From the NCBI GenBank assembly GCA_020073385.1, contig JAIQFH010000036.1, positions 62,001 through 126,000 of the forward strand: a stretch of DNA of 64,000 nt, written 5' to 3'. Position numbers and translations under genes: made by a program. Each line of letters opens with the position of its first letter. The stretch's first letter is position 1. Positions 16,492-26,102 of the stretch are shown one piece after another. Origin of the DNA: Terriglobia bacterium. GTDB lineage: Bacteria; Acidobacteriota; Terriglobia; Terriglobales; Acidobacteriaceae. The notes beneath the pieces are model-generated. The model made no database searches. It was not told the origin of the DNA and saw nothing but the letters and a program-made list of their open reading frames with translations.

Positions 16492-16866
16492 TCAACGCTC
16501 CAGCGGCAGCAAGTATGTAGGATTACTCGCAAACGCCCCGCCAAAAATATGAAGGTCCGCTTGCCGCATATCCCATGCGATCACCGAGAGCGGCGTGATC
16601 TGAATCGTGATGTCATCCCATGCAGCGAATACCGGCCCGATCCGCGCATCTGCGAGCGCAGCTTCGCTCAGATATTTGCTGTGGATCTTCGCGTTTCTCT
16701 CCCGCGACGACTCCCCGGTCAGGATCTCCGCCGTACCTGCAATCGTGATCCCATGCGACGCCGCAGGTTCCCGCGCATCGATCATCAAGCTCACTTTGGA
16801 ATTAGACTGTAAATTCCGAGGCTTGCTGTAATTGAAGCCATTAGGGCTCCTCAGAATGAGTCCCCA
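16492..16866 (-). pseudogene. Truncated pyridoxamine 5'-phosphate oxidase-fold gene
   Basis: The readable frame starts straight after an in-frame TGA (16867-16869) with LILRSPNGFNYSKPRNLQ, then NSKVSLMIDAREP and RNAKIHSKYL. This is the middle and end of a PPOX/split-barrel flavin-binding protein. The N-terminal strands are missing and there is no start codon with a ribosome site; the first possible start is a GTG within the core. An intact PPOX gene lies at 27908-28435. Most likely a 5'-deleted remnant; a frameshifted functional gene is the alternative. Confidence 0.6.
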
Positions 16867-17002
16867 TCACAAAGCCTACAAATCCGGAGCCGCTCTCCGC
16901 TGTCTGGCAGCGCAATGGGCGTCGAGATTGTATCGCAGATCGCGAGGCACGTTCAGGGATCCTTCACCGGAAATGCTATGGCACCTTCCCATCCACGACT
17001 AA

Positions 17003-17025
17003 GGCGAGGCGAGGCGAGGCGAGGC
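17003..17025. repeat. GGCGA pentanucleotide tandem repeat
   Basis: (GGCGA)x4 plus GGC, 117 nt upstream of the cheY start. It is a simple repeat able to change length by slippage. Whether it sits in the cheY promoter is not known. Confidence 0.85.
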
Positions 17026-17141
17026 TCGCTGTTGGGCACGAGCTAAAGTTGTTCCGTCCCGCAACCGATAGGCTCTAAGAAGAAGATCGGGCGAGCGCTT
17101 TAGCGCCGACAGAGCTGCAAGAAGGGTGGTTCGAGCAACTC

Positions 17142-17528
17142 ATGGAAAACATTACTGTGCTCATTGTGGACGATTCATCCGTCATGCGGAAAATCGTGGA
17201 GCGTTCCTTGCGACAGGCAGGCCTCGAAATCGGACGGGTCCTCGAAGCCAGCAACGGGCTAGAGGCTTTGGCGGTCCTGAACCAGCAGAAAGTAAACCTT
17301 GTTCTCTGCGATATCAATATGCCTGCCATGGATGGTTTGGAATTTGTAAAGCAACTGCCCAGCGTGGAAAACGCGAAGGGCGTTCCGGTTGTCATGATCA
17401 CGACCGAAGGCAGTGAGAGTCACGTGGTGCAGGCTCTATCGGCCGGCGCGCGCGGCTACATTCGTAAGCCTTTCACGGCGGATCAAGTCAAGGAACATAT
17501 CCTTCCAGTACTGGCGGGGAACCTATGA
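17142..17528 (+). CDS. cheY: CheY-type single-domain response regulator
   Basis: 128 residues, one receiver domain. All key residues are present: acidic pair in LIVDDSS, phosphoacceptor Asp in LCDINMPAMDG, switch Thr in MITTEG and the Lys in RKPF. It would take phosphate from CheA and bind an output target. Its stop overlaps the start of cheX (ATGA), forming a two-gene unit convergent with the cheA operon. Whether it acts on flagella, pili or another output cannot be told; no flagellar gene is in the window. Confidence 0.9.
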   Translation: MENITVLIVDDSSVMRKIVERSLRQAGLEIGRVLEASNGLEALAVLNQQKVNLVLCDINMPAMDGLEFVKQLPSVENAKGVPVVMITTEGSESHVVQALSAGARGYIRKPFTADQVKEHILPVLAGNL

Positions 17529-18010
17529 ATATCTCCAGGAGTGAAACCGACGCAGCGAGCCGCCGCGAATATTGGGCACCGTTACTGGAGCTCTCGGCGC
17601 AAGAAGTTTTTGGTCTGATGCTGGGAGAGCACCTGGAAGCCGCGGCAGAGCCTGCTCCCGAAAATACCCTCGACGTGACCTCGATGGTTGAACTTGCCGG
17701 GTCCCTCTGCGGGCTGTTAACGCTACGCTGCAGCAGCAACTCCGCTGCGCTCATGGCTACGAAAATGCTGGGAGCGGATGGTGCGGGGGCCAAGTCACAG
17801 ATGGAAGATGCAGTGGGCGAGGTCTGCAACATGGTGGCCGGCAACTTCAAGAACAAGATTTCGGGCATCGGGGAGGGCTGCAAGCTCTCAGTGCCGACCG
17901 TGATCACCGGCAGCAACTATAGCCTGTGCGCACTGGCCAACGATTACACAATGTCGATCAATCTCCTGTTCCACGGGAGTCACATAGTCATTTCGCTGCA
18001 ACTGAACTGA
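17525..18010 (+). CDS. cheX: CheX-family chemotaxis phosphatase
   Basis: 161 residues. The segment DAVGEVCNMVAGNFKNKI contains the E-x-x-N signature helix of CheX/CheC phosphatases, which insert Glu and Asn into the CheY active site to dephosphorylate it. The fold pattern (SLCGLLTLRCS...ALMATKML...VITGSNYSL...LLFHG) also fits CheX. It starts within the cheY stop, so enzyme and substrate are cotranslated. Confidence 0.82.
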   Translation: MNISRSETDAASRREYWAPLLELSAQEVFGLMLGEHLEAAAEPAPENTLDVTSMVELAGSLCGLLTLRCSSNSAALMATKMLGADGAGAKSQMEDAVGEVCNMVAGNFKNKISGIGEGCKLSVPTVITGSNYSLCALANDYTMSINLLFHGSHIVISLQLN

Positions 18011-18211
18011 TCGCAGAATTCCGAATCGCCGCCGCTCCAGATCTCCGCCTGAAGGTCGGACCGGTCGCATATCTGACCTAAGGCGCCTTTCCTAGAGCCA
18101 ACTCATAACTGACTTACTAATGCGGTAGCGAACTGCCTTCCTCCGCAAGATCCAGGAAATCGTGCGCTTGAGACACGATCGCCGCTTTCTGTTTTGAGGG
18201 ATGGAGCAGGC

Positions 18212-19114
18212 TCAACGCGATGGGGAAGGAGCCGGCTGAAACACAGCGTCGACTAGCGCGATGATCTCGTCCATCGCCCCATCGATATCGAGCGTAAGAC
18301 GTGCCAAATCCACGGTTGCGAGCTGGGGGCAATACTGCAACAAGCTGAGCCAGGCCTCGTCTCGGGCAAGATCGACAGACATCGTTTCGTAGTAGCCGTA
18401 TCCCAAGTCCCGCAAGCGGCAGAGCAGGTCGCTGAGATGGATGAGGGCCACCAGGGCAGGATCGGAATGGGTCTCCGCAACGTGGTGGTGAAATTCGATG
18501 ACGGCTACCACATCGGCCGAGAACTTCCAATGCTCGGCCAGGATTTTTCCGCTCTGGCAGTGGGTGAATCCCAGCTCCTTAAGTTCCGCCGATTCCACGG
18601 AAACACGTTCCTCCCGGGCGGCGACGAAGCACTTGCGATATTCGTCAGTACAGGCAAGGGTGTTGACCAACATGCCCAGATCATGCAGCAGGCCCGAGAG
18701 GTAAGCCTTCTCCGGCTCGGTATATCCAATGAGAGTCGCCAGCTTGCGGCTGATCAAGGCACAGCCTAAAGAGTGACGCCAGAATGTGGTGGCATCAAAG
18801 GCCCATTTATCAGCGGGCACGATCCGGTTCAGACAACACCCCAGCAGTATGGCCTGCACACGCTTCAAGCCGAGCGCCAGGATTGCGCTCCGCACGGTCT
18901 CTGTTTTACGGCGTCCGAACAGGGGAGAGTTCGCCATCCGCAGACATTGAGCGGCGATGGAGGAATCATAGGAAACCAGTTGTACGACTTGTTCCACATT
19001 GACCTGCTCGACCGGCAATTGGAGCATCGAAGCCAGCGGCTGGACGATAGCCGGGATAGCCGGGATCGCATCCAGAGACGTGATTGCGGGACGGATTTGA
19101 TCGAGAGTTTTCAT
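18212..19114 (-). CDS. HDOD-domain signalling protein
   Basis: 300 residues. An HDOD domain (IVQLVSYDSSIAAQCLRMANSPLFG, AILALGLKRVQAILLG) continues into an HD-like helical core (FWRHSLGCALISRKLA, SGLLHDLGMLVNT, VIEFHHHVAE). HDOD proteins are regulatory partners in signalling and seldom enzymatic. The HD dyad is partly kept (LLHDLG), so phosphodiesterase activity cannot be excluded. The ATG at 19114 overlaps the cheR stop; a TTG at 19153 would extend it. Last gene of the minus-strand che operon. Confidence 0.8.
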   Translation of the reverse strand: MKTLDQIRPAITSLDAIPAIPAIVQPLASMLQLPVEQVNVEQVVQLVSYDSSIAAQCLRMANSPLFGRRKTETVRSAILALGLKRVQAILLGCCLNRIVPADKWAFDATTFWRHSLGCALISRKLATLIGYTEPEKAYLSGLLHDLGMLVNTLACTDEYRKCFVAAREERVSVESAELKELGFTHCQSGKILAEHWKFSADVVAVIEFHHHVAETHSDPALVALIHLSDLLCRLRDLGYGYYETMSVDLARDEAWLSLLQYCPQLATVDLARLTLDIDGAMDEIIALVDAVFQPAPSPSR

Positions 19115-20019
19115 GATTTCTCTGACCCAGTGTAATTTGGCGGCGCTTTCCAATAGCTGATCGCTCCTGGGAAATGCACTAATCGAAAACGATCGTCGAC
19201 CTGATAGAGAGACTCGGCGTGTCCCAGAAACAAATAGCCGCCGGACAGCAGGTTGGAATGGAAATGCTGCATGACCTTGCGTTTAGAGATCAGGTCGAAG
19301 TAGATGAGCACATTGCAGCAGAAAATCAGATCCAGCCCCTTGAGAAAAATCATCTTGCTGTCGTCACTGAGATTGACGCGGTCAAAACGGATCAGCGATT
19401 TCAGCTTGTCGGATACCTGCAGGCGTTTCTCGTCATAAGGCTTGAAGTACTTCTCCCTCAACAACTCGCTGGTGCTGCGGAGAGCGTATTCACCGTAGAT
19501 CCCAGCTTTGGCCGTGACCAGGGAGTTGTCATTCAAGTCGGTAGCAAGAATGTCGAAGGTCCATCCCGACAACAATTTTGCACTTTCCTCCATCAGGAAC
19601 ATGGCCAAGGTATAAGGTTCCTCTCCAGTGGAGCAGCCTGCGCTCCACAGGCGAAGCCGCTTGAACCCCATGGCATTCTTGCTCTTGATCAACTGGGGAA
19701 GGATTACGGTCCGCAAGGCCTCCAGTTGGGGAGGACTGCGAAACATATAAGTCTCGCCGATCGTGATTTCGTTCAACAGCGACCTCAGCTCAGCCTCTCG
19801 ATTGGCGCGCGTAGTGAGATGAGACAAGTACTCTGCCGGCGTCTTGGCATTCACAGCAACCATGCGACGCGAACAACGGGAGGCCAGCAGGTACAGTTTT
19901 TCTTCCGGCTGATAAATACCTGAAATCTCGTAGATCAAGTCGCGGATCTTCAGGTAGGCAGGATCTTTAAGATCCTCGGTTTCAGGCTTTGCGACGGGTT
20001 TTGTGGCAGCGGTTCCCAA
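19111..20019 (-). CDS. cheR: CheR chemoreceptor methyltransferase
   Basis: 302 residues. It methylates glutamates of the receptor using SAM. An N-terminal helical domain (about 20-95) leads to NEITIGETYMFRSP, then the SAM site RLWSAGCSTGEEPYTLAM, ILATDLNDN, and FCCNVLIYFD. Located between cheB and the HDOD gene, overlapping the latter by 4 nt. Confidence 0.92.
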   Translation of the reverse strand: MGTAATKPVAKPETEDLKDPAYLKIRDLIYEISGIYQPEEKLYLLASRCSRRMVAVNAKTPAEYLSHLTTRANREAELRSLLNEITIGETYMFRSPPQLEALRTVILPQLIKSKNAMGFKRLRLWSAGCSTGEEPYTLAMFLMEESAKLLSGWTFDILATDLNDNSLVTAKAGIYGEYALRSTSELLREKYFKPYDEKRLQVSDKLKSLIRFDRVNLSDDSKMIFLKGLDLIFCCNVLIYFDLISKRKVMQHFHSNLLSGGYLFLGHAESLYQVDDRFRLVHFPGAISYWKAPPNYTGSEKS

Positions 20020-20058
20020 GACTTTCGGCTCACTCTCTCCACATCTGGTCAGATACCT

Positions 20059-21162
20059 TCAGACTCGAGCGGTCCTTGCACCCAACGAGGCTTGCGTTCT
20101 GCCTGCCGAGACGCGCCGCACAATCACCTGGCTGATCTCTGGCAGCGGACAGATCTTGTTGGCGCATTGCGAATGGACCACCGCTCCAGGCATGCCCCAT
20201 ACCACGGAAGAAGCCTCGTCTTGCACAAAGACCTCTCCACCAGCCTCACGGATGAACGCGGCCCCGCGCGCGCCGTCGGAGCCCATGCCGGTCATGACAA
20301 CGGCAAGCACGTTGGGCCCGTAGGTTCGGGCCACGGAGCGAAACAGGACATCCACGGCGGGACGACAGGAGTTCTCGGGCGAGTCCTGATTGAGCTCCAG
20401 GACGGTTTGCAGTCCATTGCGCACCACCGTCATGTGATAGTCACCGGGCGCGATCCAAACCTGTCCTGGCTCCAGTGGTTTTCCTGCCTCAGCTTCGCGC
20501 ACGGAGAGGCGAGATCTTGAATTCAGCCGGTCGGCGAGCATGCGCGTGAATAAAGGCGGCATGTGCTGCACCACCACGACTGGTACCGGAAGATCTTGAG
20601 GCAGCTGAGGGATGACTTCCCCCAATGCATTCGGTCCGCCGGTGGAAGTTCCGATGGCAAGAATGTCGATGGCATGGTCGACCGATGCAGTTCTCTTAAC
20701 TGCGGAGATCGCCGGCATGGGCGCCGGACTGCTGCGACGACGGCCGGCGAGTGATGTGATCTTGGCGACCAGTTCCTGGCGCAACTGGTCCATCGCATTC
20801 GCCAGGCTCGAGGTGTTACTCGGCTTGGTTACGTAATCCGAGGCTCCTGCGGACAGCGCTTCCAGCGTTATGGCTGCGCCGCGCTCGGTGAGGGTACTGC
20901 ACATGATGACCGGCAGCTTGGGATACAGCTTGCGGATCTCCAACAGGGTCTGGATCCCATCCAGCCCGGGCATCTCGATGTCGAGCGTGATGATGTCGGG
21001 ATTCAGCTGCGGAATCCTGGCCAGGGCGATTGCGCCGTTGGAAGCCGTACCTGCGACTTTGATGTCCGGAGCGGAAGCCAGAGCATCACACAGCAGCCTG
21101 CGAACCACTACGGAATCGTCCACGATCAAGACCTGTATTGGCGGCATACGATCTGTACTCAT
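20059..21162 (-). CDS. cheB: CheB chemoreceptor glutamate methylesterase
   Basis: 367 residues. The receiver domain (VLIVDDSVVVRR, phospho-Asp in ITLDIEMPGLDG, Lys in VTKPSN) is linked to the CheB esterase. The esterase has the nucleophile Ser in IGTSTGGPNAL, catalytic His in VVVQHMPPLFT and Asp in MTGMGSDGARG. It removes methyl groups placed by CheR and allows adaptation. No Shine-Dalgarno precedes any candidate start; the ATG at 21162 is preferred over the ATG at 21198 because it lies just before the receiver domain. Confidence 0.92.
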   Translation of the reverse strand: MSTDRMPPIQVLIVDDSVVVRRLLCDALASAPDIKVAGTASNGAIALARIPQLNPDIITLDIEMPGLDGIQTLLEIRKLYPKLPVIMCSTLTERGAAITLEALSAGASDYVTKPSNTSSLANAMDQLRQELVAKITSLAGRRRSSPAPMPAISAVKRTASVDHAIDILAIGTSTGGPNALGEVIPQLPQDLPVPVVVVQHMPPLFTRMLADRLNSRSRLSVREAEAGKPLEPGQVWIAPGDYHMTVVRNGLQTVLELNQDSPENSCRPAVDVLFRSVARTYGPNVLAVVMTGMGSDGARGAAFIREAGGEVFVQDEASSVVWGMPGAVVHSQCANKICPLPEISQVIVRRVSAGRTQASLGARTARV

Positions 21163-21231
21163 CGGCAGCGGATGCTTGCATTTCCTGGCAGACAGCATCC
21201 GCACGGGTTATCTGAACCTTTCAAACGCCGG

Positions 21232-22872
21232 CTACGCCCCGGCCCTCGCACTCATCGTCTTGGGCGTCTGCGGCCTGGCCTGCATTTCGGCATAAGCGTC
21301 CTTCTCCAGCCGGAATTGGGCTACCAGCTCGCGCAACCTGGTCGACATCTCCGCCAGAGAGCCGGCGGCTTTGGACGAGTCACCGGCGCCATGGGCAGTG
21401 CTCTGGGCCGCCTGTGCGACGCCCGAGATGTTCTTGGTGATTTCCGACGAGCCGCGAGCCGCCTCGCTAACGTTGCGCGCCATCTCGTTGGTGGTGGCGT
21501 TCTGCTCTTCGACCGCGGTCGCAATGGTGTTGGAGATATCATTTACCTGCTTGATGACTTCCCCAATCTGGCCGATAGCGGCCACGGCGCTCTTGGTGTC
21601 TCCCTGGATTGCTTCGATCTTGCGGCTGATGTCCTCGGTCGCCTTGGCGGTCTGTTTGGCCAGTTCCTTGACTTCGTTGGCCACGACTGCAAATCCCTTG
21701 CCAGCCTCGCCAGCGCGAGCTGCCTCAATCGTTGCATTCAAGGCCAGCAAGTTGGTCTGTTGCGCAATCGAGGTAATCACTTTGATGACCTGGCCAATCT
21801 CAGTGGATGAATCCCCTAGCTTGGCCACAATCTGATTAGTTTCATCCGCAACCCGGACGGCGCTGGTTGCTACCTTCGCTGATTCGTGCGCGTTCTTGGC
21901 AATTTCTTTAATGCTGGCGCTCATCTCCTCGGAGCCCGTGGCCACGGTCTGCAGATTCTTGTTCACCTGTTCGCTGGAGCTCGACACCACTTGGGCTTGT
22001 GTGGAGGTCTCTTCCGAATTCGCGGTGATCTCCTGGCTGGTGCTGGACAACTCTTCGCTGGCGCTGGCCACTTGCTCGGCCGTGCCGGCGATCGAGCGAA
22101 TCATCTCGCGCAGGTTGTTCTTCATGCCGTTGAGAGCGGCGGCCGCCTTCCCGATTTCGTCTTGCGACGCGACATGCATGTCGTCGATCCCGAGGTTGTT
22201 GGCGGCAATCTCCTGGATCATGGTCACCATGCCAGCGAGCGAACGGGTAATGGAACGGATTACCAGCACTGCCACAGAGAATCCAACGATGAGTCCTGCC
22301 ACGGCGAGCCATATCGCCACCGCACTTGCCTGAGACTCAATTTTGGACTGTTGAGCGCGGTTCTCCCCGACCATCTGTTCCTGCAAGGCTGCGAGATTCG
22401 ATGTGAACAGCTTCAGTTCGTTGCGAACGGCATCTGCTTTGGGTGAGTACATGAGATCGATTGCCTGTTTCTGCTTGCTGGCACGACGTAACTCCATCTC
22501 CTCTCGCATGAAGTCGTGGTACGAGGTGGACGCCTGACGCAATTGAGTAAGCAGTTCCCGGCCTTTTTCGGTTGTAAGGTTCGCCTCGAGCTTTGAAAAC
22601 TGGTCCTCGAGCGCGCGGTCATTCTCGTGATAGCGGTCTAGCTCCGCCTGTTGTCCGACAAGCAGATAGGCTCGGTACTCGGCTTTTTGGTCGTTGATGA
22701 TAGAGCCAATCTTCGTGGCCAGGTATCGGCAATCTTCCACTTTGCTTCTATAAGTGGTCAGCTCACTGATCTGCTGAACTGAGCGGTGGGTGACGAGACC
22801 CGTTACTGCCATAATCGCAATGAGCGTCAGGAAGCCCGCTCCCAACTTCGCTCTCAAGCTCAACTTAGACAT
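21232..22872 (-). CDS. Methyl-accepting chemotaxis protein
   Basis: 546 residues. Membrane helix 1 at about 10-30, a periplasmic four-helix-bundle sensor (4HB_MCP type) at 31-184, helix 2 at 185-206, HAMP at 207-255, then a long signalling rod. The rod tip reads [35 protein letters not shown], cut here in practice to the conserved hairpin. No NWETF-like CheR-binding pentapeptide at the end. The ATG at 22872 has GAGGAG 6 nt upstream. It is the operon's dedicated receptor; the ligand is unknown. Confidence 0.92.
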   Translation of the reverse strand: MSKLSLRAKLGAGFLTLIAIMAVTGLVTHRSVQQISELTTYRSKVEDCRYLATKIGSIINDQKAEYRAYLLVGQQAELDRYHENDRALEDQFSKLEANLTTEKGRELLTQLRQASTSYHDFMREEMELRRASKQKQAIDLMYSPKADAVRNELKLFTSNLAALQEQMVGENRAQQSKIESQASAVAIWLAVAGLIVGFSVAVLVIRSITRSLAGMVTMIQEIAANNLGIDDMHVASQDEIGKAAAALNGMKNNLREMIRSIAGTAEQVASASEELSSTSQEITANSEETSTQAQVVSSSSEQVNKNLQTVATGSEEMSASIKEIAKNAHESAKVATSAVRVADETNQIVAKLGDSSTEIGQVIKVITSIAQQTNLLALNATIEAARAGEAGKGFAVVANEVKELAKQTAKATEDISRKIEAIQGDTKSAVAAIGQIGEVIKQVNDISNTIATAVEEQNATTNEMARNVSEAARGSSEITKNISGVAQAAQSTAHGAGDSSKAAGSLAEMSTRLRELVAQFRLEKDAYAEMQARPQTPKTMSARAGA

Positions 22873-22921
22873 GGTTTCTCCTCGCAGTGCGGTCAGCGGG
22901 TGTACGCCGCCCGCATGAAAT

Positions 22922-23368
22922 TCAAACTTCTCCCGTTCCAATGCACGAGCTGCAGGCCTTCTCGGTATCGAGGACATGCATCAATCGGGATTCCAGTTTG
23001 TGAACGCCGAAAATGAGAGGCCACATTTTTCGGTTAAGCGTGTCCGGCGGCCTTTCGAACGTCTGTTCCTCCACTTCGACGACATCGCCAATGACGTCGA
23101 CCAACAGACTGACGGGACCTTCCTGGGTGCGCACAACGACATTAATGGGCGACATTTCGGCCGGAAGTTCCTCCATGGCCAGTTGACGGCGCAAATCGAT
23201 AGCGATCACGATCTGCCCGCGCAGGTTGATGAGCCCGCAAATCACCGGGGGCGCCAGCGGTACCCGAGTTATGTCCTGCGACTGGATGACCTCCTGCACC
23301 TGCTCGACGGGAATGCCAAACAGACGATCCTTCAGGAAGAACGTGCAGAATTGTTGAGTGTTTGCCAT
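22922..23368 (-). CDS. cheW: CheW coupling protein
   Basis: 148 residues, a single CheW domain ([52 protein letters not shown]). It bridges the receptor and CheA. The second of two close ATGs (23368) is preferred, since AAAGAG then lies 6 nt upstream. The C-terminus carries two cysteines (KACSSCIG), which is unusual. It follows cheA by about 20 nt. Confidence 0.92.
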   Translation of the reverse strand: MANTQQFCTFFLKDRLFGIPVEQVQEVIQSQDITRVPLAPPVICGLINLRGQIVIAIDLRRQLAMEELPAEMSPINVVVRTQEGPVSLLVDVIGDVVEVEEQTFERPPDTLNRKMWPLIFGVHKLESRLMHVLDTEKACSSCIGTGEV

Positions 23369-23388
23369 TGCCATCTCTTTACTTTCTC

Positions 23389-25734
23389 TCAGGACGAAGC
23401 CATCGCCAGCGAGCGGCTCTTGCTGGCTGCCGCAATTAGGCCAGGCACATCGAGAACCTCGGTCACCCGCCTTTGGATAACCGCGGTTCCCAATACTCCC
23501 TCGCGGCCGCTTTGGGGTTGCTGAGTGAACGACTCTTCGACAATGTCGAGAATGCGGTCGACAACGAGTCCTACACTGCGCCCGTTTTGGGTGTAGACGA
23601 CGACCTGCAGCGATTCGCCTGCGTCGACGTCCCTTTTCCGGCGGGTGCTTTCCAAGACGTCGGAAACATGGATCAGGGGCATGATCTGGCCGCGGTATTG
23701 GACTACTTCCTGATCCGCGGCGATCTCGACGGCGTCGCGAGGGAACTCCTCGAGACGGGCCACCAACGAGAGGTCGATCGCGATTCTCCCATTCTCCCCT
23801 TGCTGGAAGAGCAGAACGGTATTCCGCCGAGCGGTGCCGGACACCCCGTGCGACTGCTGGTCGTCGGTCTCCACCACCGCGTGGTCGCGGACCTCATTCA
23901 CGACGCTGGCGCGCTGCGCCAGGCCGAGCACGTCAAGAATGAGCGCCACTTTCCCGTCACCCATGATGGTGGCACCGGCATACATGTTGATGCTCTTCAA
24001 TTGCTTGCCTAGCGGCTTGACGACGATCTCCTCGGTGTCATTGATCTCATCCACCACCAGGCCGAATTGCCGGTCATCGGCCCGCAGCACGACGATGTTG
24101 ACGCTTTGTGAGTCATCATTGTCGGAACCAGGCCCATGAGATTCATCTCTGAGCTCTGTTTTCAGATACACAAGAGGAAGCAACTTGCCCCGCAGACGGT
24201 GGACCGGTGCCCCGCTGACCATCTCGATGCCCTTGCGGGCCTGTTCGCCTTCCAGGCGAACCAGCTCCAGCAAGCTGACCTGCGGGATGGCGTAGCGGTC
24301 GCCGGCACTGGTCACGATGAGTGCAGGGATAATGGCCAGGGTAAGAGGGATCTTCATGCGCACCGTCGAACCCTGTCCGGGCTTGGACTGCAGATCGACG
24401 GTGCCGCCAATCTTCTCGATATTTGTCTTTACCACATCCATGCCGACGCCACGCCCGGAAACGTTGGTGACTTTTTCCGCGGTAGAGAAGCCCGGGAGGA
24501 AGATAAGATTGGTGATCTCGCGCTCCGTCATCCGGGCCGCCTGGTCGGCGGTGATCAAAGCTTTCTGAATGGCCTTGTTGCGAAGCTTTTCATAGTCGAG
24601 CCCGGCACCATCGTCGGTGACCTCGATGTTGACCTGCCCGCCCTCGTGAAACGCCCGCAGGAAAAGCAGCCCTTGCGGATTCTTTCCAGCCTGGGTTCGC
24701 GCTTCTGGCGGCTCAATGCCATGATCGACCGCGTTGCGCACCAGGTGCGTAAGGGGATCTTTAATCGCCTCGATGATGGTCTTGTCGAGTTCGGTTTCCT
24801 TTCCCTCCATCTCAATGCGCACCTGCTTGCCGCAACCGAGGGCGACGTCGCGTACCGTGCGCGGGAACTTGCTCCAGATATTGCCGATGGGCTGCATGCG
24901 CGTCTTCATCACGCCTTCCTGTAGTTCGGTGGTGAGCAGGTTTAGCCGCTGACTGGTCGCCAACAGCTCGCTGTCTTCGGTGGAATTGGTGTATTGCACG
25001 ATCTGGTTGCGCAGCAGAACCAGCTCGCCCACGCGGTTCATGAGCCGATCCAGCTGGCCGACATCGACCCGGATTGTGCTGTCGCTGGCGCTTTGCCCGC
25101 GGGCGTGCTGCTGGGTGTTCAAAGCCTCGACAATCTCCTGCGATTTGACGGCTCCTTTTTCGACCAGGATCTCGCCGACATGTCGAGGGTCACCGGCGTT
25201 CTGCTGCTCGACGGCAGCATTCACCTCGCTGATGTTGGCGGTGCCGCGCTTGATCAGAATTTCACCGAGATTCGGTACCGGTAGTTCTGGCCGGTTCGCC
25301 GCAGGTTCAACCTTCGCCGCCGTCACTTCCGACCGAGGGCTGACGGCCGGCGGTTCGAGCAGGCGAGCCAGCGTCGAGATCAGATCCCGATCATTACGCT
25401 CCCCCTCCTTGCCCGAAGCCTCGATGCTCTTCAGCATCTCGCGCACCGCGTCGACCATGGCGAGCAATGCGGTGGTGATTTCGGGGGTGAGGGGCAGCAG
25501 GCCATCCCGCAGGCGCGACAGCAGACTCTCGCCGGCGTGAGTGAGTGCCTCAAGTTGATTAAAAGCGAGAAAGCCGGAAGTACCTTTGATGGTGTGGATC
25601 GTCCGGAAAATGCTGGCCAGAGTATTGCGATCGGTTGGGTTCTTCTCGAGCACAACGAGATCCTGGTCCAGGCGATCAAGGTTTTCGTAACTCTCGATTA
25701 GGAATTCTTTAACAATTGCCGCATCATCGCTCAT
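23389..25734 (-). CDS. cheA: CheA histidine kinase with two CheW domains and a GEIL-repeat linker
   Basis: 781 residues. P1 phosphotransfer domain at 1-110 with H47 in IHTIKGTSGF. In place of a normal CheY-binding P2 domain are two related units, LGEILIKRG (156-164) and VGEILVEKG (186-194), each followed by a helix with AAVEQQ/EALNTQQ, like MshEN/GspE N-terminal motifs. Then come the dimerisation helices, the HATPase (HLVRNAVDHGIE, DDGAGLD, GRGVGMDVV), a CheW-like domain at about 445-600 and a second at about 640-775. It starts the operon cheA-cheW-mcp-cheB-cheR-HDOD. Confidence 0.92.
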   Translation of the reverse strand: MSDDAAIVKEFLIESYENLDRLDQDLVVLEKNPTDRNTLASIFRTIHTIKGTSGFLAFNQLEALTHAGESLLSRLRDGLLPLTPEITTALLAMVDAVREMLKSIEASGKEGERNDRDLISTLARLLEPPAVSPRSEVTAAKVEPAANRPELPVPNLGEILIKRGTANISEVNAAVEQQNAGDPRHVGEILVEKGAVKSQEIVEALNTQQHARGQSASDSTIRVDVGQLDRLMNRVGELVLLRNQIVQYTNSTEDSELLATSQRLNLLTTELQEGVMKTRMQPIGNIWSKFPRTVRDVALGCGKQVRIEMEGKETELDKTIIEAIKDPLTHLVRNAVDHGIEPPEARTQAGKNPQGLLFLRAFHEGGQVNIEVTDDGAGLDYEKLRNKAIQKALITADQAARMTEREITNLIFLPGFSTAEKVTNVSGRGVGMDVVKTNIEKIGGTVDLQSKPGQGSTVRMKIPLTLAIIPALIVTSAGDRYAIPQVSLLELVRLEGEQARKGIEMVSGAPVHRLRGKLLPLVYLKTELRDESHGPGSDNDDSQSVNIVVLRADDRQFGLVVDEINDTEEIVVKPLGKQLKSINMYAGATIMGDGKVALILDVLGLAQRASVVNEVRDHAVVETDDQQSHGVSGTARRNTVLLFQQGENGRIAIDLSLVARLEEFPRDAVEIAADQEVVQYRGQIMPLIHVSDVLESTRRKRDVDAGESLQVVVYTQNGRSVGLVVDRILDIVEESFTQQPQSGREGVLGTAVIQRRVTEVLDVPGLIAAASKSRSLAMASS

Positions 25735-26102
25735 TCAAAATTCTCAATGCTCCGCGCATTGCCTCGTACACATCCTGAGAACGCTGTCGCTGGAGTTGGA
25801 TAACAATCCGCTGCCCAATTCTTCGTCGTCATTCCTCTTTCAAGGGCAGGGTCTTTCAATAACACCGACGTGTTTGGTCCATCGGCCATGCCTGCATGGC
25901 ACTTTATGTCTATCTATGTCGACTCCAGTCCCAAAGGCACGGAGAACGCCAGCCTCGGCGCAATTGCGAATCCTCCGTCGGATAAGGATCGATTTAACTT
26001 TGGATCACTCCAACGGCATTCAAAACTGCAGATTCTTGGCCAAACGGAGCTCCTAGCTTCGTTACTATGGGGATCGTCGAGACGTGCAGCTTTGGGAACT
26101 TT
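25735..26102. other. Intergenic region upstream of cheA
   Basis: 368 nt between cheA and the HAD gene, both on the minus strand. It should contain the che operon promoter. No sigma-54 type GG-N10-GC element, strong dyad or coding frame with a ribosome site was found. Confidence 0.4.

Noticed and set aside
25735-26102. Sigma-54 promoter for the che operon
   Set aside because: No GG-N10-GC element with the right flanks on the minus strand.
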